Assembly: GCA_964012715.1 (NCBI GenBank)
Contig: CAXGUG010000081.1
Coordinates: 1-16,905, forward strand
From: UBA1479 sp964012715
GTDB taxonomy: Bacteria; Pseudomonadota; Alphaproteobacteria; Rhodospirillales; Casp-alpha2
Direction of reading: 5' to 3'
Length of the DNA stretch: 16,905 nt
How positions within the stretch are numbered: the stretch's first letter is position 1; every line of letters starts with the position of its first letter. Positions 6,780-14,148 of the stretch are shown in pieces. Below the pieces are notes generated by a model. That model saw only the letters and a program-made list of their open reading frames with translations. It had not been told where the DNA came from and searched no databases. The position numbers were made by a program, and so were the translations under genes.

Positions 6780-8708
6780 TTAGTTGGCCGCGCCCGGCGT
6801 TCCGCCGGCGTTGAGGATCTGGCCCAGGACGTCCTGATTGATGGTCACGCCCTTTTCGGTGCGCAGGGCGCCCGCCAGTTGGGTGATCAGGTCGTCCTTC
6901 ATGACGGTCGCCAGTTCGTCGCGCACGCCGGTTACGCCGTCTTTGTCGGCGGCGGGGTCGGCGGGAACGACCGAGGTCAGGCGCGACACGTAATAGCCGC
7001 CGTCGCCGCGGGTAACCTTGGTTTCACCCTGATTCAGGCTGAAGATGTCCTGCAGCAACTGGGCCGGAATGCCGGTCTGCTTCTGCGAGAAATAGCGCTT
7101 CAGGACCGAGGTTTCCGTTGGGACAGTCCCGGTGTCCTTGGCCACGGCCTGGATATCTTCGACACCGCGCAGGCGGTCGGCGATCTGCTTGGCATAGGCC
7201 AGGGCGGCATCGCGGCGGCGTTCGGCCATCACGGCTTCCTTGACCTGGTCCTTGACCGCTTCGAACGGGCGCAGGGCCGGTTTGGTCACCTGATTGACGC
7301 GCAGGACGAAGAACGCTTCGTTGCCCATCTCGCGCAGGGTGGAATCCGTGCCTTCCTCGGTTTCGAAGGCGCTGGCGACGATCTGCTGCGCATTCTCCGG
7401 CAGGCCGGCGGCGGGTTTGCCGTCAGGGCCCAGGCCCTGGGCGTCCACGGCATCGATCTTGATCGGCTTAATGCCCATGTCTTCGGCGGTGGCTTCGATG
7501 GTCATGCCCTTACCCAGATCGTCTTCCATGCGGTTGACCTGGGTATAGAGCGCGTCGATCGAGCGCTCGCGGGCGATATCGGCGCGCAGCTTTTCTTTGA
7601 CGTCTTCCAGTTTAGCCGGATGGGCGGGCTGAACCTCGCGCACCTTGACCAGATAGAAGCCGATGCCGCCGGGGCCGGGCAGGGGAGCGGTGACCTTGCC
7701 GGCGTCGGTTGAGAACGCCGCTTCGGCGATTTCCGCCAGCAGATCGCCCTTGGTGACCGAACCCAGGTCCGTCGCGGCGGCGTCCATCCCGGCCATTTCC
7801 TTGGCCACGTCGTCGAACGAACGCCCTTCGCCCAGGGCCTTGACCGCTTTGTCGACGGCGGCCTGATCCGGCAGGATCATCTGCGACAACGTCCGCTTCT
7901 CAGGAATGCCCAGGCTGTCGGCCTGCTCGGTGAAGGCCTTTTCGATATCGGCATCGGTCACGGTCGACGGGTCGGCCAGATCCTTGGCGGCCAGCATGGC
8001 CAGGGTGATCGCGCGGTATTCGGGCGCGGTGAACGGGCCTGGATTGTCTTTGTGATAGGCCTTGAGTTCTTCTTCCGTCGGCTCCGACGCGATCTGCGCC
8101 CCGGCGTCGCTGATGAACAGGGTTTGCGCGGTGCGGGTTTCCTCGCGATAGCGATAGAACGTATCGGCCAGAACCTGTGGTGCTACCACGCCGGTTTCGA
8201 CGGAATCGAGCAACTGGTTGCGGCCCAGCTCAAGCCGGGCGCGGTTCAGGAATTCCTGTTCGGTGAGGCCGAATTGATAGAGCATCCGCTGGAATTTCTC
8301 GCGGTCGAAGCCGCCCGCGCCGAGGGAGCTGCGGAACGCCGTCGACGACCGCACGGCGTCGCGCACGACGTTGTCGGAAATGGCGATGTCCATGCCCTGC
8401 GCCGCCGCGTTCAGCAGCATGTCGTTGATCATCTGGCCCAGCACCGATTGCGGCAGGCCCAGCATCCGCGCGGTTTCCGGCGTCAGCTGTCCGGCGAAGC
8501 GCGGGTTCAGGCGGGCCATTTCGCGGCGGACCTCGGTCTCGACGTCGCGGCGGCTCAAATCCTGTCCGGCGACCTCGGCCACGGGGCGGTCATCGCCACG
8601 GAACTGGACCATGTCACCGATCCCCCAGGCACCGAAGCTGATGACCAGAAGAAACAGGATGATCTTGACGACGAGCGAGCCGGTCTTTTCGCGAATTTGG
8701 CGGAGCAT
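6780..8708 (-). CDS. ppiD: SurA_N/PpiC-type periplasmic folding chaperone (PpiD-like)
   Basis: PpiD-like proteins are anchored in the inner membrane and assist folding of proteins leaving the Sec translocon. The 642-residue protein has a short basic N-terminus, one transmembrane segment (about 12-31), a SurA_N-like chaperone region (about 40-190), and one parvulin-like domain (about 268-362) ending in GGIGFYLVKVREVQPAH. A long C-terminal region follows. The parvulin domain looks degenerate: the usual HILV-type start is replaced by LSQMIL and the glycine-rich G-GGDLG part by AATDLGSV. Prolyl isomerase activity is therefore doubtful. The start at 8708 is chosen because AAAAGGA lies about seven bases upstream and a membrane anchor follows; an in-frame ATG at 8789 would lie upstream of the likely transcription start. 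It is followed by trpE after 31 bases and diverges from tpiA. Confidence 0.9.
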   Translation of the reverse strand: MLRQIREKTGSLVVKIILFLLVISFGAWGIGDMVQFRGDDRPVAEVAGQDLSRRDVETEVRREMARLNPRFAGQLTPETARMLGLPQSVLGQMINDMLLNAAAQGMDIAISDNVVRDAVRSSTAFRSSLGAGGFDREKFQRMLYQFGLTEQEFLNRARLELGRNQLLDSVETGVVAPQVLADTFYRYREETRTAQTLFISDAGAQIASEPTEEELKAYHKDNPGPFTAPEYRAITLAMLAAKDLADPSTVTDADIEKAFTEQADSLGIPEKRTLSQMILPDQAAVDKAVKALGEGRSFDDVAKEMAGMDAAATDLGSVTKGDLLAEIAEAAFSTDAGKVTAPLPGPGGIGFYLVKVREVQPAHPAKLEDVKEKLRADIARERSIDALYTQVNRMEDDLGKGMTIEATAEDMGIKPIKIDAVDAQGLGPDGKPAAGLPENAQQIVASAFETEEGTDSTLREMGNEAFFVLRVNQVTKPALRPFEAVKDQVKEAVMAERRRDAALAYAKQIADRLRGVEDIQAVAKDTGTVPTETSVLKRYFSQKQTGIPAQLLQDIFSLNQGETKVTRGDGGYYVSRLTSVVPADPAADKDGVTGVRDELATVMKDDLITQLAGALRTEKGVTINQDVLGQILNAGGTPGAAN

Positions 8709-8718
8709 GAAAAATCCT

Positions 8719-8736
8719 TTTAGGTTGCGCCCTAAA
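8719..8736 (-). other. Leader hairpin next to the ppiD ribosome binding site
   Basis: In the minus-strand transcript UUUAGG and CCUAAA (8736-8731 with 8724-8719) can form a six-pair stem around a six-base loop, directly before the AAGGA ribosome binding site. An alternative pairing of GCCC with GGGC further upstream would compete with it. The role is unknown. Confidence 0.3.
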
Positions 8737-8752
8737 CCCTTGGGCGGCGCGC

Positions 8753-8781
8753 ATAATAGGGCGGGGGGCATGGCCCCGCAA
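8753..8781 (-). promoter_or_regulatory. Probable sigma70 promoter of ppiD(-trpE)
   Basis: On the minus strand TTGCGG (8781-8776), a 17-base spacer and TATTAT (8758-8753, five of six consensus bases) form the best promoter match in this region. Transcription would start near 8746, giving a leader of roughly 38 bases. A dyad, CACCA (8782-8786), CA, TGGTG (8789-8793), flanked by CCCG (8775-8778) and CGGG (8794-8797), borders and overlaps the -35 box and could be an operator. Confidence 0.5.
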
Positions 8782-8824
8782 CACCACATGGTGCGGGATA
8801 ACGGCGATTTTCGGGCGCGGCGGA

Positions 8825-8853
8825 TTGGCAGGGCCGGGACGCTGTGTTAGAGG
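8825..8853 (+). promoter_or_regulatory. Weak candidate promoter for tpiA
   Basis: TTGGCA (8825-8830), a 17-base spacer and TAGAGG (8848-8853) are arranged as -35 and -10 boxes, about 80 bases before the tpiA start. The -10 box matches only three of six consensus bases, so this is a weak prediction. The whole divergent gap, 8709-8935, holds this, the ppiD promoter and no visible small gene. Confidence 0.25.
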
Positions 8854-8935
8854 GGGCCTCCAGGGGGCGGGTTTCACACCCTGTGCCGCTGTGGAGCCCA
8901 CCGAACGAACAGACTTAATAGAGGACGGGTGCGAG

Positions 8936-9703
8936 ATGAGCCAAGGGCGGACGCCGCTGATTGCGGGCAACTGGAAAATGAACGGCGGATTGGACGAGGT
9001 CGATGGCCTGGCGGGCGATCTGGCCGACCGTTTGGCGGCATTGGGTGCTGCTCCGGCGTTCGACATGGCGGTCTGCCCGCCGTTTCCGCTGCTGCCGATC
9101 GTCGCCGCGCGGATCGAGGAAAGCGGCCTGGGCCTGGGTGCGCAGGATTGCCATGGTAACCAAAGCGGGGCCCATACCGGCGACGTCAGCGCGCAATTGC
9201 TGGCGCAGGTCGGCTGCGGCTATGCCATCGTCGGCCATTCCGAGCGACGCACCGATCATAAGGAAACCGACGCCCAGGTGATGGAAAAGGCCACGGCTGC
9301 GCAGGCCGCGGGCATGATCGCCATCGTCTGCGTCGGCGAAACCGAGGCCGAGCGCGACGCAGGTCGCGCCGTCGAGGTGGTCGTCGGACAGGTCGCGGGC
9401 TCCGTTCCCCAGGGGGCGACGGCGGAGAACCTCGTCGTTGCCTATGAGCCCGTTTGGGCCATCGGAACCGGCCGCACGCCGACCACCGACGACGTGCAGG
9501 AAATTCACGCCGCCATCCGTGCTGCGTTGACCGATCGTTTCGGCGCGGCGACGGCGGGCGGTGTGCGTATTCTTTATGGCGGCTCGGTCAAGCCGGGCAA
9601 CGCGGCCGAGCTGCTGGCGCTGCCTGATGTCGACGGTGGCTTGATCGGCGGTGCCTCGTTGAAAGCCGAAGACTTCTGGGCAATCGCCGAGGCCGTGGCC
9701 TAA
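8936..9703 (+). CDS. tpiA: Triosephosphate isomerase
   Basis: The enzyme interconverts dihydroxyacetone phosphate and glyceraldehyde 3-phosphate in glycolysis and gluconeogenesis. The 255-residue TIM-barrel protein has the normal length. The catalytic residues are all present: Asn12 and Lys14 in GNWKMN, His101 in IVGHSERR and Glu171 in AYEPVWAIGTG. The phosphate-binding motifs GGSVKPGN (215-222) and GGLIGGASL (234-242) are intact. The ATG at 8936 is chosen because the family begins just before the GNWKMN motif and GAGG lies upstream at 8921-8924; longer starts would add unrelated residues. It diverges from ppiD and is followed by secG after 108 bases, an order common in alphaproteobacteria. 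Confidence 0.97.
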   Translation: MSQGRTPLIAGNWKMNGGLDEVDGLAGDLADRLAALGAAPAFDMAVCPPFPLLPIVAARIEESGLGLGAQDCHGNQSGAHTGDVSAQLLAQVGCGYAIVGHSERRTDHKETDAQVMEKATAAQAAGMIAIVCVGETEAERDAGRAVEVVVGQVAGSVPQGATAENLVVAYEPVWAIGTGRTPTTDDVQEIHAAIRAALTDRFGAATAGGVRILYGGSVKPGNAAELLALPDVDGGLIGGASLKAEDFWAIAEAVA

Positions 9704-9751
9704 GGGCGCAAAAGCCCCTGGTAATCGGGCTTGCAACGCAGTAAAACCCGG

Positions 9752-9794
9752 CCCAACTGATTGGGACCGCCGCGAACGGGCGTTTGCGGCGTCC
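9752..9794 (+). other. Two adjacent hairpins in the tpiA-secG gap, the second very stable
   Basis: CCCAA (9752-9756) and TTGGG (9761-9765) enclose CTGA. Immediately after, GGAC (9764-9767), one bulged C, then GCCGCGAACG (9769-9778) pair with CGTTTGCGGC (9781-9790) and GTCC (9791-9794). This gives about 14 pairs with one G-U wobble and a tiny loop. It ends six bases before the secG ribosome binding site (AAGGAA from 9801). The two stems share two bases, so they compete slightly. No T run follows, so this is not a standard terminator. Confidence 0.6.
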
Positions 9795-9811
9795 AGATGG
9801 AAGGAAGTTCG

Positions 9812-10144
9812 ATGCAAAACGTGATTCTGGTCATTCACCTGCTGCTGGCCATCGGCCTTGTCGGCGTGGTGCTATTGCAGCGCTCGGAAGGCGGCGGCCT
9901 GGGTATCGGCGGCGGCGGCGGCGGCGGCGGAATGAGCGGCTTCATGACCGGACGCGCGGCGGCTGACCTTCTGACCCGGACCACGGCGATCCTGGCGACC
10001 CTGTTCATGATCACCTCGCTGGTGCTGGCGATCCTCGCCGCCCATGACCGCAAGGCCGCGACGGGGTCGATTCTCGACCAGCCGGTGCAGACCGCGCCCG
10101 CGCCCGCGGAACCGGCGGCCCCGGCCGCGCCGATCGCCAAGTAG
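9812..10144 (+). CDS. secG: Preprotein translocase subunit SecG
   Basis: SecG is the small membrane subunit of the SecYEG channel and stimulates SecA-driven export. The 110-residue protein has two hydrophobic segments (about 2-22 and 56-77) joined by the glycine-rich loop that characterises the family, with LLQRSEGGGLG at 21-31 and a run of eight glycines at 33-40. The C-terminus is rich in Pro and Ala, typical of alphaproteobacterial members. GGAAGGAAG stands a few bases before the ATG. A longer in-frame start at 9761 is rejected because it would read through the hairpin and lack the typical N-terminal membrane segment at its beginning. A strong terminator lies after the gene. Confidence 0.94.
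   Translation: MQNVILVIHLLLAIGLVGVVLLQRSEGGGLGIGGGGGGGGMSGFMTGRAAADLLTRTTAILATLFMITSLVLAILAAHDRKAATGSILDQPVQTAPAPAEPAAPAAPIAK
9908..9931 (+). repeat. GGC trinucleotide tract inside secG
   Basis: Seven GGC codons followed by GGA encode eight successive glycines in the SecG loop. Because the unit is three bases, changes in copy number would alter only loop length and not the frame. Confidence 0.9.
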
Positions 10145-10183
10145 CGAAATGGCGGGAATCCGGGACTCTCGGAACACCAATTT

Positions 10184-10215
10184 GAGGCGGGAAAATTCCC
10201 GCCTCTTTTCTTTTT
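10184..10215 (+). terminator. Intrinsic terminator after secG
   Basis: GAGGCGGGAA (10184-10193), loop AA and TTCCCGCCTC (10196-10205) form a perfect ten-pair stem followed by TTTTCTTTTT (10206-10215). It lies 39 bases after the secG stop codon and 34 bases before pyrG, so secG and pyrG are probably separate transcription units. Confidence 0.93.
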
Positions 10216-10241
10216 GCCCAACCACCACACGGACGTATTGT
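10214..10241 (+). promoter_or_regulatory. Candidate promoter of pyrG, possibly giving a leaderless mRNA
   Basis: TTGCCC (10214-10219), a 16-base spacer and TATTGT (10236-10241, four of six consensus bases) directly follow the terminator stem. A start about seven bases downstream would fall at 10248-10250, that is at or next to the pyrG ATG. Only TAGG precedes the ATG as a possible ribosome binding site. Confidence 0.4.
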
Positions 10242-10249
10242 GTAGGCCC

Positions 10250-11878
10250 ATGACGCGGTTCATCTTCATCACCGGCGGCGTGGTCTCTTCCCTTGGTAAA
10301 GGACTGGCATCGGCGGCTCTAGGGGCCTTGCTGCAGGCCAACGGATTTAAAGTCCGTTTGCGCAAGCTCGACCCCTATCTGAACGTTGATCCAGGGACCA
10401 TGAGCCCCTATCAGCACGGCGAGGTTTACGTCACCGACGATGGCGCGGAGACGGATCTGGACCTTGGCCATTACGAACGTTTTACGGGCGTGCCTTCGCG
10501 CCAGACCGACAACGTGACCACCGGGCGCATCTATTCGGATGTGATCGCCAAGGAACGGCGCGGCGACTACCTGGGGGCGACCATTCAGGTCATTCCGCAT
10601 GTCACCGACGCCATCAAGGCGTTCGTGACTTCGGACCTGACCGACGAGGATTTCGTGTTGTGCGAAATCGGCGGCACGGTCGGCGATATCGAAGGTCTGC
10701 CTTTCCTGGAGGCCATTCGTCAGCTTCGCAACGACCTGGGCCGCGAGCGCACGATGTATCTGCATCTGACGCTGCTGCCCTATATCCCCACGGCTGGCGA
10801 GCTCAAGACCAAGCCGACGCAGCACTCGGTCAAGGAACTGTTAAGCGTCGGGATTCAGCCGGACGTCCTGCTGTGCCGGGCTGACCGGCCGCTGCCCGAA
10901 GGCGAGCGCAAGAAAATCGCGCTGTTCTGCAACGTGGACGAACGCAACGTGGTGCCGGCCCTGGACGTGGACACCATCTATCGGGTGCCGTTGGCCTATC
11001 ATGCCGAGGGGCTGGATTCCTCGGTTTACCGTCATTTCAACATTTCGGCGGGCGAGCCGGATTTGTCCCGCTGGGAAGGTATTTCGGAAATCGTGACCCG
11101 GCCCGAAGGCGAAGTTTCCATCGCCGTGGTCGGCAAGTACACGGTTTTGCCCGATGCCTATAAGTCCCTGATCGAGGCTTTGACCCACGGCGGCATCGCC
11201 AACAACGTCAAGGTCAACATCAAGTGGATCGAATCCGAAAGCTTCGAAACCGAGGAAGAGGCCCTGCTGAATCTCGAGGATGTGCACGGCGTTCTGGTTC
11301 CCGGCGGTTTCGGAGAGCGGGGCGCCGAAGGTAAGATCAGCGCAGTGACCTTCGCGCGTGAGCGCGGCGTGCCGTACTTCGGCATTTGCTTCGGCATGCA
11401 GATGGCGGTGGTCGAGGCCGCGCGCAATCTGGCCGGGGTCAAGGGCGCCAGTTCGACCGAATTCGGCGTCGCCAAGGAGCCGGTCGTCGGTCTGCTGACC
11501 GAATGGATGAACGGCAATCAGCTGGAACAGCGCAAGATCGACGGCGATATGGGCGGGACCATGCGCCTGGGCGCGTTCCCTTGTCGGCTGAAGGATGGGT
11601 CGCGGGTCCGCGAAATCTACGGCGAGCAGGATATTTCCGAACGTCACCGCCACCGCTACGAGGTCAATACCGAGTATCGTCCCCGGCTGGAGGCTGCGGG
11701 CCTGATGTTCACCGGCATGTCGCCGGACGGGCTGCTGCCGGAAATCGTTGAAATTCCGGACCATCCGTGGTTCATCGGGGTTCAGTTCCACCCGGAACTG
11801 AAGTCGAAGCCGTTTGAGCCGCATCCGCTGTTCACGTCATTCGTCGAAGCGGCGGTCAAACAGGCCCGGTTGGTCTAA
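10250..11878 (+). CDS. pyrG: CTP synthase
   Basis: The enzyme aminates UTP to CTP with ATP and glutamine, the last step of pyrimidine nucleotide synthesis. The 542-residue protein has the full two-domain structure. The synthetase domain (about 1-270) begins with FIFITGGVVSSLGKG, containing the P-loop, and includes CEIGGTVGDIEG at 138-149. The glutamine amidotransferase domain has VPGGFGERG at 350-358, the nucleophile Cys380 in FGICFGMQ, and His514 and Glu516 in VQFHPELKSKP. The start at 10250 matches the family N-terminus; an upstream in-frame ATG at 10214 would lie in the T tract of the terminator. kdsA follows after 36 bases, so the two are probably cotranscribed. Confidence 0.98.
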   Translation: MTRFIFITGGVVSSLGKGLASAALGALLQANGFKVRLRKLDPYLNVDPGTMSPYQHGEVYVTDDGAETDLDLGHYERFTGVPSRQTDNVTTGRIYSDVIAKERRGDYLGATIQVIPHVTDAIKAFVTSDLTDEDFVLCEIGGTVGDIEGLPFLEAIRQLRNDLGRERTMYLHLTLLPYIPTAGELKTKPTQHSVKELLSVGIQPDVLLCRADRPLPEGERKKIALFCNVDERNVVPALDVDTIYRVPLAYHAEGLDSSVYRHFNISAGEPDLSRWEGISEIVTRPEGEVSIAVVGKYTVLPDAYKSLIEALTHGGIANNVKVNIKWIESESFETEEEALLNLEDVHGVLVPGGFGERGAEGKISAVTFARERGVPYFGICFGMQMAVVEAARNLAGVKGASSTEFGVAKEPVVGLLTEWMNGNQLEQRKIDGDMGGTMRLGAFPCRLKDGSRVREIYGEQDISERHRHRYEVNTEYRPRLEAAGLMFTGMSPDGLLPEIVEIPDHPWFIGVQFHPELKSKPFEPHPLFTSFVEAAVKQARLV

Positions 11879-11914
11879 GGTTTAGGCCGCAACCAGTTAA
11901 GGAAGCGAGTTTCC

Positions 11915-12751
11915 GTGTCTTCTGCGATCAGCGTCGGTGATCTGAAAATCGGCAACGATCAGCCCTTGGTGCTGATCGCCGGACCTTGCGCCATGGAAAG
12001 CGAAAACCATGCGTTGGACATGGCCGGGACGCTTAAGGAAATGGCCGACCGCTTAGGCATCGGCCTGATCTACAAGTCTTCGTTCGACAAGGCCAACCGG
12101 ACCAGCGCCAACAGCCCGCGCGGCCTTGGCCTGGAAAAGGCCTTGCCCGTGTTCGAGGCCGTGAAGAAACAGATCGGCTGCCCCGTTTTGACGGACATCC
12201 ATGACGCCGGGCAATGCGCCGAGACGGCGACCGTGGTCGATGTCCTGCAAATTCCGGCCTTCCTGTGCCGCCAAACGGATCTGTTGCTTGCCGCCGGCGA
12301 GACCGGGGCCGCGATCAACGTCAAAAAGGGCCAATTCCTGGCCCCTTGGGACATGAAGAACGTGGTCGACAAGATCAAATCGACCGGCAATGAGCGGGTC
12401 ATGGTCTGCGAGCGGGGAGCAAGCTTCGGCTACAACACCCTGGTGACCGATATGCGGTCGCTGCCGATCATGGCGCAGACGGGTTGCCCGGTGGTGTTCG
12501 ACGCCACCCATTCCGTGCAACAGCCTGGCGGGCAAGGCACTTCGTCGGGCGGTCAGCGCGAATTCGCGCCGATCCTGGCCCGCGCCGCCGTGGCTATCGG
12601 TGTCGCCGCCGTGTTCATCGAGACCCACCAGGACCCGGACAGCGCGCCCAGCGACGGTCCGAACATGATTCATCTGACTGACATGCCCGGGGTGGTAGAA
12701 ACCCTGGTGGCATTCGACCGGTTGGCCAAGGCCAATCCGGTTTCCCTGTAA
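11915..12751 (+). CDS. kdsA: 3-deoxy-D-manno-octulosonate 8-phosphate synthase (metal-dependent class)
   Basis: KdsA condenses arabinose 5-phosphate with phosphoenolpyruvate to Kdo 8-phosphate, a precursor of the inner core of lipopolysaccharide. The protein has 278 residues, the normal length. Recognisable family parts are LIAGPCAMES, YKSSFDKANRTS (53-64), DIHDAGQC (94-101), GSF-type loop residues and ETHQDPDSAPSDGPN (236-250). Cys25, His199, Glu236 and Asp247 occupy the positions of the metal ligands of class II enzymes; the metal-independent class has Asn instead of the cysteine. The gene starts with GTG at 11915, supported by AAGGAAG at 11899-11905. It lies between pyrG and eno (52-base gap), a neighbourhood seen in many proteobacteria. 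Confidence 0.96.
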   Translation: MSSAISVGDLKIGNDQPLVLIAGPCAMESENHALDMAGTLKEMADRLGIGLIYKSSFDKANRTSANSPRGLGLEKALPVFEAVKKQIGCPVLTDIHDAGQCAETATVVDVLQIPAFLCRQTDLLLAAGETGAAINVKKGQFLAPWDMKNVVDKIKSTGNERVMVCERGASFGYNTLVTDMRSLPIMAQTGCPVVFDATHSVQQPGGQGTSSGGQREFAPILARAAVAIGVAAVFIETHQDPDSAPSDGPNMIHLTDMPGVVETLVAFDRLAKANPVSL

Positions 12752-12803
12752 CTTCCCAAACCTGCAAGAACGGCCCACCGGCCGCACCCGACCGGAGAGA
12801 AAC

Positions 12804-14078
12804 ATGACCGCCATCATCGACGTGTTCGCCCGCGAAATCCTCGACTCCCGTGGCAATCCCACCGTGGAAGTGGACGTGACCCTGGAAACCGGCGCGCTTG
12901 GCCGCGCTGCCGTGCCCTCGGGCGCATCGACCGGCGCCCACGAGGCCGTTGAACTGCGCGATGGCGACGATGTCCGCTACCTGGGCAAGGGCGTGCTGGC
13001 CGCGGTCGAGGCCGTGAACGGCGAAATCGCCGATACCCTGGCCGGGATCGACGTCGAAGATCAGCTGTTCATCGATAACGTGATGATCGAACTGGACGGC
13101 ACGCCGAACAAGGCCCGCCTGGGCGCCAACGCGATCCTGGGCGTCAGCCTGGCCGCCGCCAAGGCCGCGGCGGAGGAAGCGGGCCTGCCGCTGTACCGCT
13201 ACATCGGTGGCGCGTTCGCCCGCGATCTGCCGGTCCCGATGATGAATATCGTCAACGGCGGGGCTCATGCCGACAACCCCATCGACTTCCAGGAATTCAT
13301 GATCATGCCGGTCGGCGCGGACAACTTCCCCGATGCCCTGCGCATGGGCGCCGAAGTGTTCCACACCCTTAAGAAGGGCCTGGCCAAAGCCGGTCATTCG
13401 ACCAACGTCGGTGACGAAGGCGGCTTCGCGCCGAATCTGAATTCGTCTGAAGAAGCGCTTGATTTCATTATGAAGGCGATCTCCGACGCCGGGTACACCC
13501 CGGGCGAAGACGTGGTTCTGGCCCTCGATAGCGCTTCGACCGAATTCTACCGCGATGGCAAGTACGTGATGGAAGGCGTCGGCAAGACCCTGAGCGCCGA
13601 CGAGATGGTCAAGGTTTACGAGACCCTTTGCGCCAACTACCCGATCAAATCCATCGAAGACGGCATGGCCGAAGACGATTGGGCCGGTTGGAAAGCTCTG
13701 ACCGACGCCATCGGCGACAAGGTTCAGTTGGTCGGCGACGACCTGTTCGTCACCAACCCCGTGCGCCTGGCCGACGGTATTCAGCAGGGCGTGGGTAACT
13801 CGATCCTGATCAAGGTCAACCAGATCGGCACCTTGTCGGAAACCTTGCAGACCATCGAAATGGCGCATAAGGCGGGCTACACCTCGGTCGTGTCGCACCG
13901 TTCGGGCGAAACCGAAGACACCACCATCGCCGATATCGCCGTCGCCACCAACGCCGGACAGATCAAGACCGGCTCGCTGTCGCGTTCGGATCGGCTGGCC
14001 AAGTACAACCAGCTCCTGCGCATCAACGAAGACCTGGGTCCGACGGCCCGGTACAACGGATCCGCACTGTTCAGCTAA
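12804..14078 (+). CDS. eno: Enolase (phosphopyruvate hydratase)
   Basis: Enolase converts 2-phosphoglycerate to phosphoenolpyruvate in glycolysis, and its product is also a substrate of the neighbouring KdsA. The 424-residue protein is of normal length and all key residues are seen: SGASTGAHEA near 39-48, NGGAHADN at 151-158, Glu205 in GDEGGFAP, metal-binding Asp242, Glu285 and Asp312, the catalytic Lys337 in ILIKVNQIG, and SHRSGETED at 364-372. GGAGAG precedes the ATG at 12804 by a few bases. The gene uses mostly G/C-ending codons, as expected for high expression. It follows kdsA by 52 bases. A hairpin lies about 30 bases past the stop. Confidence 0.98.
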   Translation: MTAIIDVFAREILDSRGNPTVEVDVTLETGALGRAAVPSGASTGAHEAVELRDGDDVRYLGKGVLAAVEAVNGEIADTLAGIDVEDQLFIDNVMIELDGTPNKARLGANAILGVSLAAAKAAAEEAGLPLYRYIGGAFARDLPVPMMNIVNGGAHADNPIDFQEFMIMPVGADNFPDALRMGAEVFHTLKKGLAKAGHSTNVGDEGGFAPNLNSSEEALDFIMKAISDAGYTPGEDVVLALDSASTEFYRDGKYVMEGVGKTLSADEMVKVYETLCANYPIKSIEDGMAEDDWAGWKALTDAIGDKVQLVGDDLFVTNPVRLADGIQQGVGNSILIKVNQIGTLSETLQTIEMAHKAGYTSVVSHRSGETEDTTIADIAVATNAGQIKTGSLSRSDRLAKYNQLLRINEDLGPTARYNGSALFS

Positions 14079-14106
14079 ATCCCGTTAACAATTAGCGGTA
14101 GGCTAA

Positions 14107-14138
14107 GGTGTTGGGAAATCAGGTGGTTTCCCGACTCC
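14107..14138 (+). other. Hairpin after eno
   Basis: GG, T, GTTGGGAAA (14110-14118), loop of eight bases, TTTCCCGAC (14127-14135), T, CC form a stem of eleven pairs with one T-T mismatch and one G-U wobble. No T run follows, so it may be an mRNA 3' end stabiliser for eno or a factor-dependent end rather than an intrinsic terminator. Confidence 0.4.
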
Positions 14139-14148
14139 TAACCGAAAA

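Noticed and set aside
12615..13898. A 427-codon open frame on the minus strand opposite eno
   Set aside because: It lies opposite a complete enolase and has no recognisable motif; a mirror of eno codon bias.
14107..14138. Intrinsic terminator of eno
   Set aside because: The hairpin is good but no T run follows; listed only as a hairpin.
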